Origin: Aureobasidium sp. EXF-3400
Taxonomy: Eukaryota; Ascomycota; Dothideomycetes; Dothideales; Saccotheciaceae
Direction of reading: 5' to 3'
NCBI GenBank assembly: GCA_024195585.1
Contig: SWBL01000084.1
Span: 94,410 to 158,409 of the forward strand
Length of the DNA: 64,000 nt
In this document: piece after piece, positions 20,721 through 31,555 of the stretch
Position numbering within the stretch: position 1 is the stretch's first letter
Layout: each line of letters begins with the position of its first letter
Notes under the pieces: generated by a model
Databases searched by the model: none
The model's input: only the letters and a program-made list of their open reading frames with translations
What the model was told of the DNA's origin: nothing
Translations under genes and position numbers: made by a program

Positions 20721-22535
20721 TCACCTTTCATGAGCACTTTGCACAACAAGCATCATCTTTTCGTTCTGTTGAATGGCGTCCTCCAGAGTTTCATCGTTTA
20801 TAAGCGGTGTGTAATCACCAGTTCGCTCGTTGCGAACCTCGATGTCTAGTTCGGTCTCTTCAGAACGCGGATCTGCCTCGCCGTATTCCAACCTGCGTCT
20901 TTCTAGAATCTTTCGGTATAGATCATCAAAGGTGAAAGCACCTCTTGGCGGCAATCGCAAGACAACACAGGTTTCGCGGTCGAACCAGACCTTGACCTTC
21001 AGAGCGCCACCACTAGTCGTCGCCGAAGATGTTGTTGCAGTAGACATAGCTGTGATTTGACGTGCGAGAGGAGGAGCCGCAGCATGAGTGGTATTCACAG
21101 TAGTATCCGTGTATTGAGAAGGTGTTCGGTAGTGACCAGGAGGAGCGCGCATAGAACCGCCACCAACAGACGACTGCTGACGTTGGTGTGCAGCGAAAGA
21201 CTGTGCGCTAGTTGATTGTCTCGCAGAATGGGTTGAAGTGGCATACTGGCCAGACGCATGAGAAGCGGTTGAGTAGCGGTTCGATTTTGACTCGGCAGCA
21301 GCGCGACTATGCTCATTGAGATCGACGACATTCGGGTCGACCTCGTAATCACCAGCATGAGGGCTGAAGAAGCCGCGAACCAGTGTGCTGTTAACGACGT
21401 GTGAGCCAAGTCGCAACAGCTTATATAGATATTCATCCAGGTTCTCGCGACGACCTTCAGTAATACGATCCGTCACGAATTGTACAGGGCCAGGCATGAG
21501 TGGGAGAGTACGAGGGTGCCCTGTGTTGCCAGCTTCATCAGGGAAAGCTTTGATGAGGTTGATCTGTAGCTCATAAAAGTCTTCGTATATGCGCGTCAAA
21601 TCCCAATGAGAACCATCGGCCAGTGTCGCCTCGACAATGAAATGGAACTTCTCGTCAAGGTACATGTAACGCGGTACCGATGCGCGCAGAGGCGCAAGTG
21701 GGTATTGCGAATGCGCCTGCGAGGTTGTACGTTGCGACACTGTCGACATGTTGCGAGAGTGGCCGCCATTGTTGAGACTCATGCGATCCATGCCTGACTG
21801 TAGACCCGCCATTGACTGGGCAGCCTGCATGTTGCCAATCTGCCCTAACGGAATGCTGGTGTTCTTGTAGTCTGCTGCCATCTTCTTCCACTCTTCCACC
21901 CTTGGTATACCAGCTCTTGCGATCGCCTCGGCCGAATCGATAGTCTGGCCGGTCGTGAGATCCTTGATCTCAACAAAGGATACTGGTATGAGACCTGGGC
22001 CACCCAGTCGTGTGATGGGCTTTGCGACAAACCATTCTGGGTTCGATTGCGCAATGACGATGATGGCTTCTCCTTCGTGGGCCTCGAGTTCATCAGGACG
22101 TTCGGCTTTGAAATCGTATGCGACGATACCATAGACAGGGGCACCACCGGACCTGCCTATCGAGGACTTGCTCATTCTCGCAGAGTTGTGCGATGACTTG
22201 TCGGCATAACCACTGTCGTGTTGAGTGCCGGGCGACGAGGTGGTCGAAGCGCTGTCGCGCACTGTTTTGCCGACCTGTTCAAAGTAGCTCACAGGAACCA
22301 AGCCGCGCGAGTTATGAAGCGGGTTACAGGCTTCGTACCACTCCGTGTCGTCTTCGCGTCCGGTAACGTGGAGGAAATCGCCGGATGCAAAGGACAGAAA
22401 GCGAACGGAAGGGTTGTCTGTCGGAGCGTCCCAGTCGTACAAGGCCTTTATGACCTTCTTAGGAGGGATGATGGCAGTGGGGTCTTTGGCTTGTATTGAG
22501 GCCGAATTATGCGACGAGCGTCTGAACTTGACCAT
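20721..22535 (-). CDS. BEM1: Bem1-type polarity scaffold (SH3-SH3-PX-PB1)
   Basis: Scaffold that links the Cdc42 exchange factor Cdc24 and PAK kinases at sites of polarised growth. 604 residues, one exon. Domains in order: SH3 (about 28-88, KVIKALYDWDAP to GLVPVSYFEQV); second SH3 (about 134-191, GIVAYDFKAERPDELE to GLIPVSFVEI); PX phosphoinositide-binding domain (about 285-390, RYMYLDEKFHFIVEATL, RTLPLMPGP, LDEYLYKLL); a Ser/Gln-rich linker; PB1 (about 512-600, LKVKVWFDRETCVVLRLPP, PLINDETLEDAI), which pairs with Cdc24. All four domains are in the family order and the length is typical. Confidence 0.96.
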   Translation of the reverse strand: MVKFRRSSHNSASIQAKDPTAIIPPKKVIKALYDWDAPTDNPSVRFLSFASGDFLHVTGREDDTEWYEACNPLHNSRGLVPVSYFEQVGKTVRDSASTTSSPGTQHDSGYADKSSHNSARMSKSSIGRSGGAPVYGIVAYDFKAERPDELEAHEGEAIIVIAQSNPEWFVAKPITRLGGPGLIPVSFVEIKDLTTGQTIDSAEAIARAGIPRVEEWKKMAADYKNTSIPLGQIGNMQAAQSMAGLQSGMDRMSLNNGGHSRNMSTVSQRTTSQAHSQYPLAPLRASVPRYMYLDEKFHFIVEATLADGSHWDLTRIYEDFYELQINLIKAFPDEAGNTGHPRTLPLMPGPVQFVTDRITEGRRENLDEYLYKLLRLGSHVVNSTLVRGFFSPHAGDYEVDPNVVDLNEHSRAAAESKSNRYSTASHASGQYATSTHSARQSTSAQSFAAHQRQQSSVGGGSMRAPPGHYRTPSQYTDTTVNTTHAAAPPLARQITAMSTATTSSATTSGGALKVKVWFDRETCVVLRLPPRGAFTFDDLYRKILERRRLEYGEADPRSEETELDIEVRNERTGDYTPLINDETLEDAIQQNEKMMLVVQSAHER

Positions 22536-23913
22536 GATTTCGAAATTAGATTGCTAGCTTGTTTCGCTTCTTGGCCCGTCAATGTCGAACAGGGAAGTGA
22601 CACAGCGAACGTGAACGTGAACGTATGAGAAAGAGAGAGTCCAGGAATAGCAGACCGGTAAGTCAGAGAGTCGCTCTTAAGAAGACCAAACGTTCAACCA
22701 AGGAACGAACCTGCCCTCAATCACTGGCTGTAGGAGGCTGTATTGATTTGAGTTTAACTAGTCAACTGTCGACGGAGGTCGTGCGTACAGTTCGTGGCGC
22801 GTTCAAGGGGTCGATGTGGGCTGGTTCGATCGCAAAGTGATCAAGACAGATAGGGAGTCTTTTGAACACAGATCCGATCCTCGGTGGAGACGATCCACGC
22901 GTGCGTGCTGTAGCAGTGTAGAGGTCGCTTTAAGTGTCCTGCAGGGCATTGGAGCAGTTCTCCAAAAAGTGGGGTTACCAGTTGCGTCGTTCGCGCTTGC
23001 TTGCGATTAGGCCGGCAATTTGTAGTAGGTATTATTTACACAACCTCACTCCTTTCAAACTTGCTGCTTGACTTATCAGAAGAGGACGCTCGCTGCGATT
23101 AGTCCTCGATTGTTGTGGATTGTACTTTCCCAATGCCGCATCCGGGCTCCGAATTCTTTGTCGCTCGTGTGTGCATGGAACGGCGTGGCTGACTGACGTA
23201 GACGTGTTCAAAGAGTGTTAAGCCACCCTGAAAGCGGCTCCTTCCATGTCTTGGATTGATATATACAGCGAGACATTGTTATAGCGCATACGAGTGGTCA
23301 GGCGGCTCCCGGCAGTCGATCATGTAATCAGGATTCAAAACTGATTCATGCCCGACACAGTCAACATGAAATGCGTGATTGTCATGGATAGGTATTGCAT
23401 TAACTTGATGGTACTAAAGCGAAGAAAAAGTGACCATGTGTCAGAACAAGACTGGTGCGACGCTTGAGGCTGCACCTCAACGTGCATGCAGTTTAAACAT
23501 GAACCAAAGCTGTCAGAGTTTTTCAGGATCCCAGTGCCGTTGGGCTCTGCTTCAGGCAGAATGCTTAATCTTCCAAGTTGAAAGGATTAGATCTGCATAA
23601 GGTCTGAAACTGCCAAAAGTGCCGGGCCTGCCAGATCCACTGATCTAGGACCTTGATTATACCCTGGTGGTGTGATGGAAAATATCTACAGCAGATATTG
23701 CTCCTGGTCGAATTTCAGGCCAGCGCCAGCAAGACATTCTCTGAGCGAAAATGTCGACTACCTAGACCAGAAAGCCGCAAGACATGACATTGTAGCAAAG
23801 GACGTGAATAGATTGAGAACATAAAGGGTCAAGCAAGGGTTGACTAGCACAGCAGGGAGCTACGAACTCCGTTGCTGGCCATTCGTCCACCCACTTGTAC
23901 AGCTGAAAGCTTC
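22536..23913. other. Intergenic region, no gene seen
   Basis: Upstream of BEM1 (minus strand) and downstream of the THP3-like gene (minus strand). The first several hundred bases are probably the BEM1 promoter and 5' UTR. The rest shows no coding or RNA signal I can defend. Confidence 0.4.
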
Positions 23914-25462
23914 TCAGATCTGGCCTTTGATGTCGACACGATATGCACCATTCTTGGCTGTCTCAAAGATTGGACTGGCTTTCTGGCAAGAGAGAAGGTG
24001 ACCGTCTGGCTTTTCTTCAAAGCAGTGTTGTGCACCATGTTCACATAGGAATTGCGCACATTGCTCATCAGTCACGAATGCCAACTCTTCCGTCAAGAAA
24101 GAGATTTTGACAGCAGGACGATATCTAGCAGCAAGTCAGTATGATCAAACAAGAACAGAAATGGAAGCGAAGAAGGACTCACGCTCTGCAGATGGCGGCC
24201 AAGGCGGCCACTCTTTCTCTGTTGACGAACATGTCCATCAGGTAGGCGCCCATGTTGGGCGATTCGTTGAACAACCTAAAGAATCTGTGATAATTGCCAG
24301 TAGCCAAAGAAGCACGCACTGCTAAAGCATGCTTGACGGCTGGATACTGCTTGTCTGCTGAAGTTAAATCTGCCAAAACATCGTTCATGGTCTGGCGGTT
24401 ACAAGTATAGATAGTGTAAAGAATGCGATACGCCAAAAATTCACCAGGGGAACCGCGCAACTTCATCTTGTACAAAGTACGAAGCTGAGTCTGACACTGA
24501 TTATACTCACCCAGGTCCCCCTTTTCCAAAGCTATGCGTGCATGAGCCTCGTACACGCGGACGGTGAAATCATTCTTGATGTGTTGGACAGTAAGATCCT
24601 GTCTCAAAGACTTGAACTGATCGCAAATGTATCCATAATTGTGTTCATCTTTCCACTTCCTGATGAGAAGATCGAGAGTTTGTTTGAGGATGTGAAGGGG
24701 ACGGACAGTTTCGGGTTTGGGAGGGGCGGTGAGACGGAAATAGTTCTTCTCGAGCTGTTGAGAAGTGCCGACACAAGGACCGTCATTTGCGTCGGGCATG
24801 GGAGAGTCGTCACGAGAAGAAGAAACATAAGGAGAATTGGGACCTTGGTTGCCGAGCGCGAAACGCTGCCTTCGTTTCTCGAGGTCGCTCAACTTACTGG
24901 GAGGGGCAGTGGCACGGAACTGATCGGCTTTTTTCTGACGCTTGTCGGGACTAGGGTTTGTGATGCGATCGGCAAGGGTGAGATTCTTCACTCTCCAGGG
25001 AGGGATGGGCGAAGAAGCGTCCGGGGTCGAGTCCACATCCATAGACTTGCGTTTTTTCGAGGCGCTCATGAGGGCGGCTCTTTCGATACGGAGAAGTTCC
25101 CTTGGGAGAGGATGGCTAGGCCAGTCGATGATGTTAAGTTGGTTTGCTTCGGCTGCCTGAGTGATGACGGCTTTCAGCTTTGCGGCGATGGCACTGTCTT
25201 CAATGTCGTCTGCGTGGTTGTCGGATTTGTCGGCAAAAGCGCGTTGGACGTAGTCGCGCACAGGCTGAGGCCACTCGATCTTAACAGTGGCAGCTTGCGG
25301 CTGAGCTGGGGCTGGAGGGTCGGCCGCTGTAGTGGGACGGGTTAGTGTTCGACGAGCAGCGACTGTTGTGAATGCCGGCGGGCCTAGAGAAGGAGTGTTA
25401 GTGAGGACGAGGCGAAGGACGGTCGTGTCGTTCTTACCGGACTGCCACGGTGCTGTAGTCAT
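23914..25462 (-). CDS. THP3: SAC3/GANP/THP3 family protein, THP3/LENG8-like
   Basis: SAC3-family PCI-like protein. The yeast relative Thp3 works with Csn12 in transcription elongation and mRNA processing. Exons complement(23914..24124, 24183..25383, 25438..25462), 478 residues. The 25-nt first exon (MTTAPWQS) and a 54-nt first intron come before a Pro/Ala-rich stretch. The N-terminal region has WPQPVRDYVQRAF and the basic KKRKSMD. The SAC3/GANP core includes RPLHILKQTLDLLIRKW, YICDQFKSLRQDLTVQHIKNDF, VRVYEAHARIALEKGDLGEYNQCQ and GEFLAYRILY. The third exon finishes the fold (YRPAVKISFLTEEL, CAQFLCEHG). The family is sure; choosing THP3 over other SAC3 paralogs rests on size and N-terminal layout. 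Confidence 0.88.
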
Positions 25463-25823
25463 GTTGGATGATCACACGAGGCAACAAAGAAGCACGATGA
25501 GACGAGACGGGGTAAGAGTGAATGAGAGGGCTGTCTTGTCTTTGTGCGTAAGCAGAAAGCGCTTGTTCTGGGCACAAGAATGGCAGGCGCGACCAACCCT
25601 TTGCCAAGACCTCCAACCATGCGGTCACCGATAACCACTTACTCCCAGTTCTGTTCACGTGCCCTTGTTGTGCTATACGTAAAGACAATTTTCAGAGAAC
25701 ATTCATCGGGATTAGATATTCTCCTAGGCTTTCTTTGAGACATCGGCCTCGATTCTCGTCTTTGTCTGTCGCCTTCCCATTCGCACACAACAGCCCCGAG
25801 GTCACGGATAACTGCATTGCTGG
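25463..25823. promoter_or_regulatory. Divergent promoter region between the THP3-like gene and VPS36
   Basis: A 361-bp gap between start codons on opposite strands. No defined operator was recognised. Confidence 0.35.
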
Positions 25824-27773
25824 ATGTTTCTTCGTCAACTTGACCTGACGACTGCTCTTCGTCCATCTCTACTACCAGACGAAACTTTGTTATTTGTCCA
25901 GGACTCGGTTGGTCTCTATGAAGGCAGATACAAAATACCCAACTATCAAAATGGCCACGCGTACTTGACCTCACATCGAGTATGCTACGTCGATAATCAG
26001 GAGCCGCGGAAGTTTTCCATCGCCATTGATCTCAAAGACGTCGACAGACAAGAGTTCTACGCTGGATTTCTAAAGTCATCGGCAAAAATCACTTTATATC
26101 CGAAAGCTCCAAAGCATAATGCCTTGGCTATCAGAAGCCCCAAACCGGGTTATCCAAGTCCAAGTAGTTCACTAGGATCTACGCCACCAAGTCGATACTC
26201 TACTCCTGGACGCGCTGCTGCACCTTCCCCAGCGCCAGTAAGGGATCCGAATGCTACATGGATATGTCCTATCTGTTCATTTGCAAATCCCGTCCCATCC
26301 AACTTTGACCCAAGCACTGCAAATGACAGAACACCTCTGGCACCGTGTCTTGCTTGTGGTATCAAACCTCCTCTAGTCCATGTCGTCAAGGCAGCCATCG
26401 CTGCTCTTTCGAATCGGCCGAGCGGCTCATCTTTCGCACCCACATCTGCGCCCACCACAAACGGCCCAGTGTCATCTTCACCACAATCGATGCAGACAGC
26501 CGTGGACGTGTCCTTGAATCAATGTCCAAGATGCACCTTCTCAAACCACCCCTCTCTCAGTAGTTGCGAGATTTGCGGAGCAAAACTCTCGAGCTCAGCA
26601 AATAGGCGCTCACAAATAATCGAAAGTGCGATCACCCGCCCAGAATCACCAGGTCCGTCCCTGCCGAGCTCAGTTTTAGGCGAAACTATACCAGAGAGTG
26701 TCAAGTTATCATTCCGCGCTGGTGGTGACAAGATCTTCTATGAGCGTCTGAAAGGTGCACTGATTCAAAGAAAATGGCTCCTCCAGAATGCACCCCCAAT
26801 ACCGAGATCCAACACCGGAGAGCCGAACCACACTTCAACGTACTCAGCGACAGATGGTTACACACCCACGCCTCCGCCTCCGAAGGTCGTCGGTATAGCA
26901 GGCTTAGAGCGGCGAGGAGCAGAACTACGCAAAAACAACGAATTCGTCATCGGCAGTGCATTCGAAGACTTGGAAGCCCTCATGACATCAGCAAAAGAAG
27001 TCATCGCCATGGCCGAACGCTTTAGATCTCAAAACAGCAATGGCGGCGATACCGAAAACGATGCAAACGCAGAAGCAGCCTCTTTGCTCTCGGACATGGG
27101 CCTTGTGACCACCAAAGACATGCTCTCAGGCAGTGGCGCTGATCGCACCTATATTGCAGAACTATCTCGCAACCTAGCCGAGTTTCTCACCGATGACAAG
27201 AGAGGCGTGTTGCGAAGGGAAGGCGGCATCATGTCCCTTGTCGACCTCTGGGCTGTCTTCAACCGCACACGCAACGGTATCGAACTAGTCTCACCACGAG
27301 ACTTTGAAAGAGCAGCTACAATGTGGGATACACTACGCCTGCCCATCCGCCTCCGCCGCTTCAGAAGCGGTCTCCTTGTCGTCCAAGGTCGCGACCGTAC
27401 CGACGACAAGACAGTCGCAAGTATCTTATCTTGGCTCAAAGACCTGCACTCCATTCCACCTTCCATGTCAAACACATCTGAGTTCGGCGCTGTGACAGGT
27501 CCATCAGTAACCTGGGACTGGCAAGCCTTCGGCCGTGGAGTAACAGCCCAAGAAACAGCAGAGAGGTTTGGTTGGAGTGTCGGTGTTGCGACAGAAGAGC
27601 TCGAGATGGCTGAAGAAAGAGGTGCCCTCTGCCGTGAGCAAGGCCTCGACGGCGTCAGGTTCTGGGAGAACTTTTTTGCCGACATTCCTGTTAAGCTACC
27701 AAAAGCGAAGACGACAGCGCAGTTGGAACAGTTGGAGATAGAGCGGAGGTTGAAGGAGAGTGGTCTGTTATAG
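25824..27773 (+). CDS. VPS36: ESCRT-II subunit Vps36
   Basis: Subunit of ESCRT-II, which sorts ubiquitinated membrane proteins into multivesicular bodies. 649 residues, one exon. The N-terminal GLUE domain starts at LLPDETLLFVQDSVGLYEGRY and continues HAYLTSHRVCYVD; it binds phosphoinositides. Two NZF zinc fingers are inserted in it, as in yeast: WICPICSFAN with CLACG (about 146-180), and CPRCTFSNHPSLSSCEICG (about 234-252). The C-terminal EAP30-type winged helices follow (AELSRNLAEFLTD, GIMSLVDLWAVFNRTRNGIELVSP, RFRSGLLVVQ, TAQETAERFGWSVGVATEELEMAEE). Domain order and length fit the family. Confidence 0.95.
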   Translation: MFLRQLDLTTALRPSLLPDETLLFVQDSVGLYEGRYKIPNYQNGHAYLTSHRVCYVDNQEPRKFSIAIDLKDVDRQEFYAGFLKSSAKITLYPKAPKHNALAIRSPKPGYPSPSSSLGSTPPSRYSTPGRAAAPSPAPVRDPNATWICPICSFANPVPSNFDPSTANDRTPLAPCLACGIKPPLVHVVKAAIAALSNRPSGSSFAPTSAPTTNGPVSSSPQSMQTAVDVSLNQCPRCTFSNHPSLSSCEICGAKLSSSANRRSQIIESAITRPESPGPSLPSSVLGETIPESVKLSFRAGGDKIFYERLKGALIQRKWLLQNAPPIPRSNTGEPNHTSTYSATDGYTPTPPPPKVVGIAGLERRGAELRKNNEFVIGSAFEDLEALMTSAKEVIAMAERFRSQNSNGGDTENDANAEAASLLSDMGLVTTKDMLSGSGADRTYIAELSRNLAEFLTDDKRGVLRREGGIMSLVDLWAVFNRTRNGIELVSPRDFERAATMWDTLRLPIRLRRFRSGLLVVQGRDRTDDKTVASILSWLKDLHSIPPSMSNTSEFGAVTGPSVTWDWQAFGRGVTAQETAERFGWSVGVATEELEMAEERGALCREQGLDGVRFWENFFADIPVKLPKAKTTAQLEQLEIERRLKESGLL

Positions 27774-28035
27774 AAATATAGATGTCAAGTTTCGATTGAC
27801 GTGAACAAGAGCGCATCAGAAACCTAGCAATACTGACTCTTGTAGGATAAGAATATACATTCTGTAATACCTGGGCATGTTCTCACACAGAAACACGTGG
27901 CATTAGATCAAATTGCTTGAGCGAATTGTGCTTCGTTTGATTATGTGTATTAGCTACTAGCTGCATGGACAATAATAGTAAGAACAGAGACGAAAGACTA
28001 CCCGTGGCTCGACAAGCTAGAGATATAGCTTCGGA

Positions 28036-31000
28036 TTACTTTGCTGATTGCCCAACATGCTTTTCGGGTCGAGCAAGCTCACCAGAAACCCCGACAACAT
28101 ATGCTGTCGATACTGCTGTACCCGCAGCGACACTCAGAAGCCAAGTGATCCGACGACGCCAGCGACGAGGCTTTTCCTTGCGGTGATTCTCGTAGGGTGG
28201 TCTGTACTGCCTTTCGCGAACTCGTGCAAAGTCATTCGAGTTTGGGTAGTAGGTGTGCTGTTTGAACTCTGGATGCTCATGGGTCGGAATATCGGATGAT
28301 GAGTTTGATGCCTCTGCGTGCTTGCGAACAGGTTCTGTTGGGAAAATAGGTTCGTAGTTCACAAAACCCGTAGGGGACGCAAAACGTGCAGTAGCAGGTT
28401 CAATTGGAATATGCTTGGCGGTACCATCCACAGGGTTGATGTCGCCATCATATCGAGGGGGTTGAGAATGTGATTCCGTGTGGACTTTTCGCAGGATCAA
28501 GAAGTCTTTTTCTGCATGAATCACCTGGAAACCTTCGTTCTGTGAAGATGCGAGATGCGGCAAGAAACGAGCTGTCTGGGAGAGCTGAGAGACAGCACGA
28601 GGTATGGTAATAGGATTCTCGCTGTCTGAGAAGTTGGACGGTGTGGTAGTGATAGTGATGCTATCCTTGCTGGAGTCGTAGGCGATGACTTTATAAAGAG
28701 CGGGGTTGGCCCAAGTAATGTTTGCGCTCGGTTTTAGTGCTAAAGATGCATCTTCAGAATCGTTTTCTGACTTGGTCGTTGTTGTATCGTTTTCTGCTGC
28801 AGTCGCGGTCTTTGGCAACGTGACGATTGGATCAATATAATCGGATGATCCTTCGTCAAGAGAACGTCCGAAGACCGCGGTCTGTTGATCAAGCTCTTTC
28901 ACGTCTGTCTTCTGGTGCTCTTCAGAAAACGTGCTTCTCGCAGGCTGCTTGTACCACATATCGCTGTTATTGAACTTACCCACAGTTGGAGAAAGATCGC
29001 CCTCACCTGACATATTCTTCAAGTCTGCTTCCAGAGAAGCGGACTCATCGTTGACTTCTCTCTCGAACGAACTTTCCATGCCGCCGATTGGTGCGCGTGA
29101 ATAGCCATCTTCGTGGTATGATGCTTCCTCCATCTCGAATCGAAGTCAGTACTAATCGCAAGGATGACGAGGAACGACTTGCCTGTTTGAGGTCATCCTC
29201 AAGAGAACGTTCCCCCTTTTGTTTCTCCAGATAGGACATCATTTGATGGCCCATTGGCATTGTGGAATAGCCATCCTCAAAAGCAGGTCCACGAGTATTG
29301 ATCTCCTCCTCGAGACTCTGACGTTTTCCGAGGATTGTATCCTTTTCCTCCTTGTCGAAGGCAGTCTCCAAGCCACTTGAAGGATGAGGGTGATCGTTAA
29401 CGTTTACCTGTGCTTGCACTCTGTGGCTCATCTCCTCTTCGAGAGTTTTGGACATGCCATCTTCACTTCTTTGATTTTCGTTACTGAAGTGAGATTCCAT
29501 ACCTGAAGGTAGAATGTCGTTCTCATTCGCAATGGTTGACGGTTGCTCCTGGGCTTTGATCTCCTCTTCGAGTGATTCGGCCCTACCCCCCTCTACTTCT
29601 TCCTGCTCTCTTTTCCAGAGTGTCTGCATTCCTTCCAGGTCCGGCAAGAAGTCATCATTCGAATTGCGGGCCTGAATATGATCGTTAAGTTCGTCCTCCA
29701 GATTCTTGTACTGGCCTTGTTGTTTTCCTTCTGCTTCCCTCTCATAGAGGGTTTGCATGCCGATAGGCTCAGTTGAATAGGCATCATCCGGGTCTTTCGT
29801 AGCCGCATAAGAGGACATGTTTTCGAGTTCATGTTCTAGTCTCTGGGGTGCGTCCTGTTGCTCCCGGTGATACATGGTCTCAAGGCTGTCAGGCTCTCCA
29901 GCGAAGCTCTCAGAATACTGTGAGAGGTCATTTGAAGTGCTAGTTGTGCGAACTTCATCCTCAAGGGACTCGCGCTCGCCCCTGTCAGCCTCTCGTCTTT
30001 CCTGTTCAAAGAGTGTCTCAAGACCTTGTGGTGAAGCTAGATGAGCGTCTTCGCACGGGGGAGCACTGGTGTTCATAGCAGCCAATTCCTGCTCCAGAGA
30101 AGGCCTGTGGTTGATCTCATTGTCCTTTTGCTCATCTGCGAAGAGCGTTTGCATGCCACTCGGAGCTATACTATAGTCGTCGATGGTTGGCTGAGTGGGT
30201 CTCTTGTTAAGAGCGTCCATCTCTTGTTCAAGAGGCTTCATCTCGCCAAGCTCACACGCTTGCTTTTCAAGCTTGAAAGCTGTCTGTAGTCCTTGTGGCC
30301 TGTTGTCCCAGCCATCCTCGAAGACTGCAGGTCTCTCAGCATCGGCCGCGTCGTAGGGCTTGGTCATCTCAGGATGGGCTTGACGTTCTAGCATCTGAAT
30401 TTGCTCACGCAGCGTTTCTAGATGCCTACGAGCTGCGAGTAGCTCATCGTGCTCGGACTGGTATGTCTTGTCGAAGTCCTCAGTGAGAGAAACATGTGAC
30501 GCAGGAGTGCTTGTGAAGGTTGCGATATCGTCTGGCAGCTGCGAGACGACGGTGGGCTTATGGTAAGCCTTCTCGGAGCTCTGGTTGTTCTTCTCGCTAA
30601 CAGTCGAGGAAGAGGTTGTTGTGCCCTGCCCGTTGTTTGCGGGCACCATTCTTCCGGATATGGGATCATAGACTTTATGGCTAACATCATTGGTGTTCGA
30701 GTTCCACGACGTGGACGAAGCCTCAATGTGAGGCTTGGAACCTGACTTGTGAGAGGCGTGGAGCTTGAACGCAGAGACTTGGGCGAAATGTCTGGCCTTC
30801 TTCGAGAAAGTTTCCATCTCTTGTGTCAAGAAGCCGGGAGTAATGGATTCCCAGAATGGCTTCTGGCGTCTGCTAGGTCCCATGTCATCGTGTTCTGAAC
30901 GGGCTTTTGGCTGGGAGTCCCGATCGACACGGTTCTTCTTGCTCTTGTTCGAGTGACTTGCAAAGCGGATAGTGGAGGGGTAAGGTGCTGCGTAGTTTGG

Positions 31001-31057
31001 AAGGAGCCAAGGCTTGGGTCTAAGTCCGAGGCCGTAGGCCTGTCGGAGGAAGGGCAT
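28036..31057 (-). CDS. Tandem-repeat protein with mitochondrial-type N-terminus and C-terminal membrane segment
   Basis: Function unknown. Exons complement(28036..29133, 29183..31057), 990 residues. The N-terminus is basic and lacks acidic residues at first (RQAYGLGLRPKPWLLPNYA), like a mitochondrial presequence. A KPFWESITPGFLTQEM block and a predicted coiled coil (LLAARRHLETLREQIQMLERQ) follow. About ten copies of a 38-46-residue repeat occupy the middle, with core G-M/L-E/Q-T-L/A-F/Y..E....L-E-x-E-L/I. After the repeats comes a second region with KVIAYDSS, FRVIHAEKDFLILRK-like text (FQVIHAEKDFLILRK) and FPTEPVRKHAEA. The C-terminus has basic KEKPRRWRRR, a hydrophobic segment (ITWLLSVAAGTAVSTAYVVG) and VSGEL, suggesting a tail-type anchor. 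Location in a mitochondrial membrane is inferred. Confidence 0.82.
28984..30298 (-). repeat. About ten tandem protein repeats of 38-46 residues
   Basis: The copies start at PQGLQTAF, PSGMQTLF, PQGLETLF, PDSLETMY, PIGMQTLY, LEGMQTLW, PSGMESHF, SSGLETAF, PMGHQMMS and PIGGMESSF. Each is followed 12-20 residues later by a LExEL/LEEEI acidic helix. Copies have diverged at DNA level, so the array is old. The single intron falls inside the ninth unit. Confidence 0.85.
29134..29182 (-). other. Probable GC-AG intron (49 nt)
   Basis: The exon end CAG is followed by GCAAGT, the usual context of GC-AG introns, with a TACTGAC branch point and a GAG acceptor. No GT donor in the area restores the frame. 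Removal joins LEDDLKQ to MEEASYHEDGYS in phase 0 and rebuilds a normal repeat unit. Confidence 0.72.
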
Positions 31058-31555
31058 GATTGCCTGAGAGGTGGGTCAGTATCGGGAGGATTGTGGAAGC
31101 TGGTATAGGCAAGAGAGCAACGGATACTCACAAGGGGTTCTCCTCTGTTCTGCGGCAGCGAGATGGATGGCGACCAAGTGATAGCGGAATGTGGACCTTA
31201 TCTCCGAGTGTTCGAAACACCTCTGCTGTGTTGCTAGATGCAACTGATTGAAAAGTTGATGGATGTCCCTTGCCAGCCCACTTGGCACGGTACACAAGCT
31301 GTCATGTAAAAAGGCCCTGAAGAAGAGCAAGAGGATGGATGGGAAAGAGCACTGCTGGTCGCTACCCTGATGAGCACGAGGGCACTTACCCCGCCGAAGC
31401 TCCGCACTTGTCACTCCTAATCCGATCAAGTTTCAGGCTAGTCTCCAAGTTAACTCAATAAATCATTTTTGGTTGTATAAAGCGCCTGGTCTAATTCCCT
31501 TTGTTTTGGGTATATACAGGTAAAGGGAAAACTATTGCAAATAACGTCATGATCA
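31058..31555. other. Intergenic region, no gene seen
   Basis: Upstream of the repeat-protein gene and downstream of the cystathionine beta-lyase gene, both on the minus strand. No gene was recognised. Confidence 0.4.

Noticed and set aside
22536..23913. Possible gene in the 1.4-kb gap downstream of the THP3-like gene
   Set aside because: Only short frames with no protein character, and no tRNA-like folding seen.
24542..25345. Long plus-strand frame (267 codons) opposite the THP3-like gene
   Set aside because: It is antisense to a conserved spliced protein and has no family resemblance; it is open because of codon bias on the real strand.
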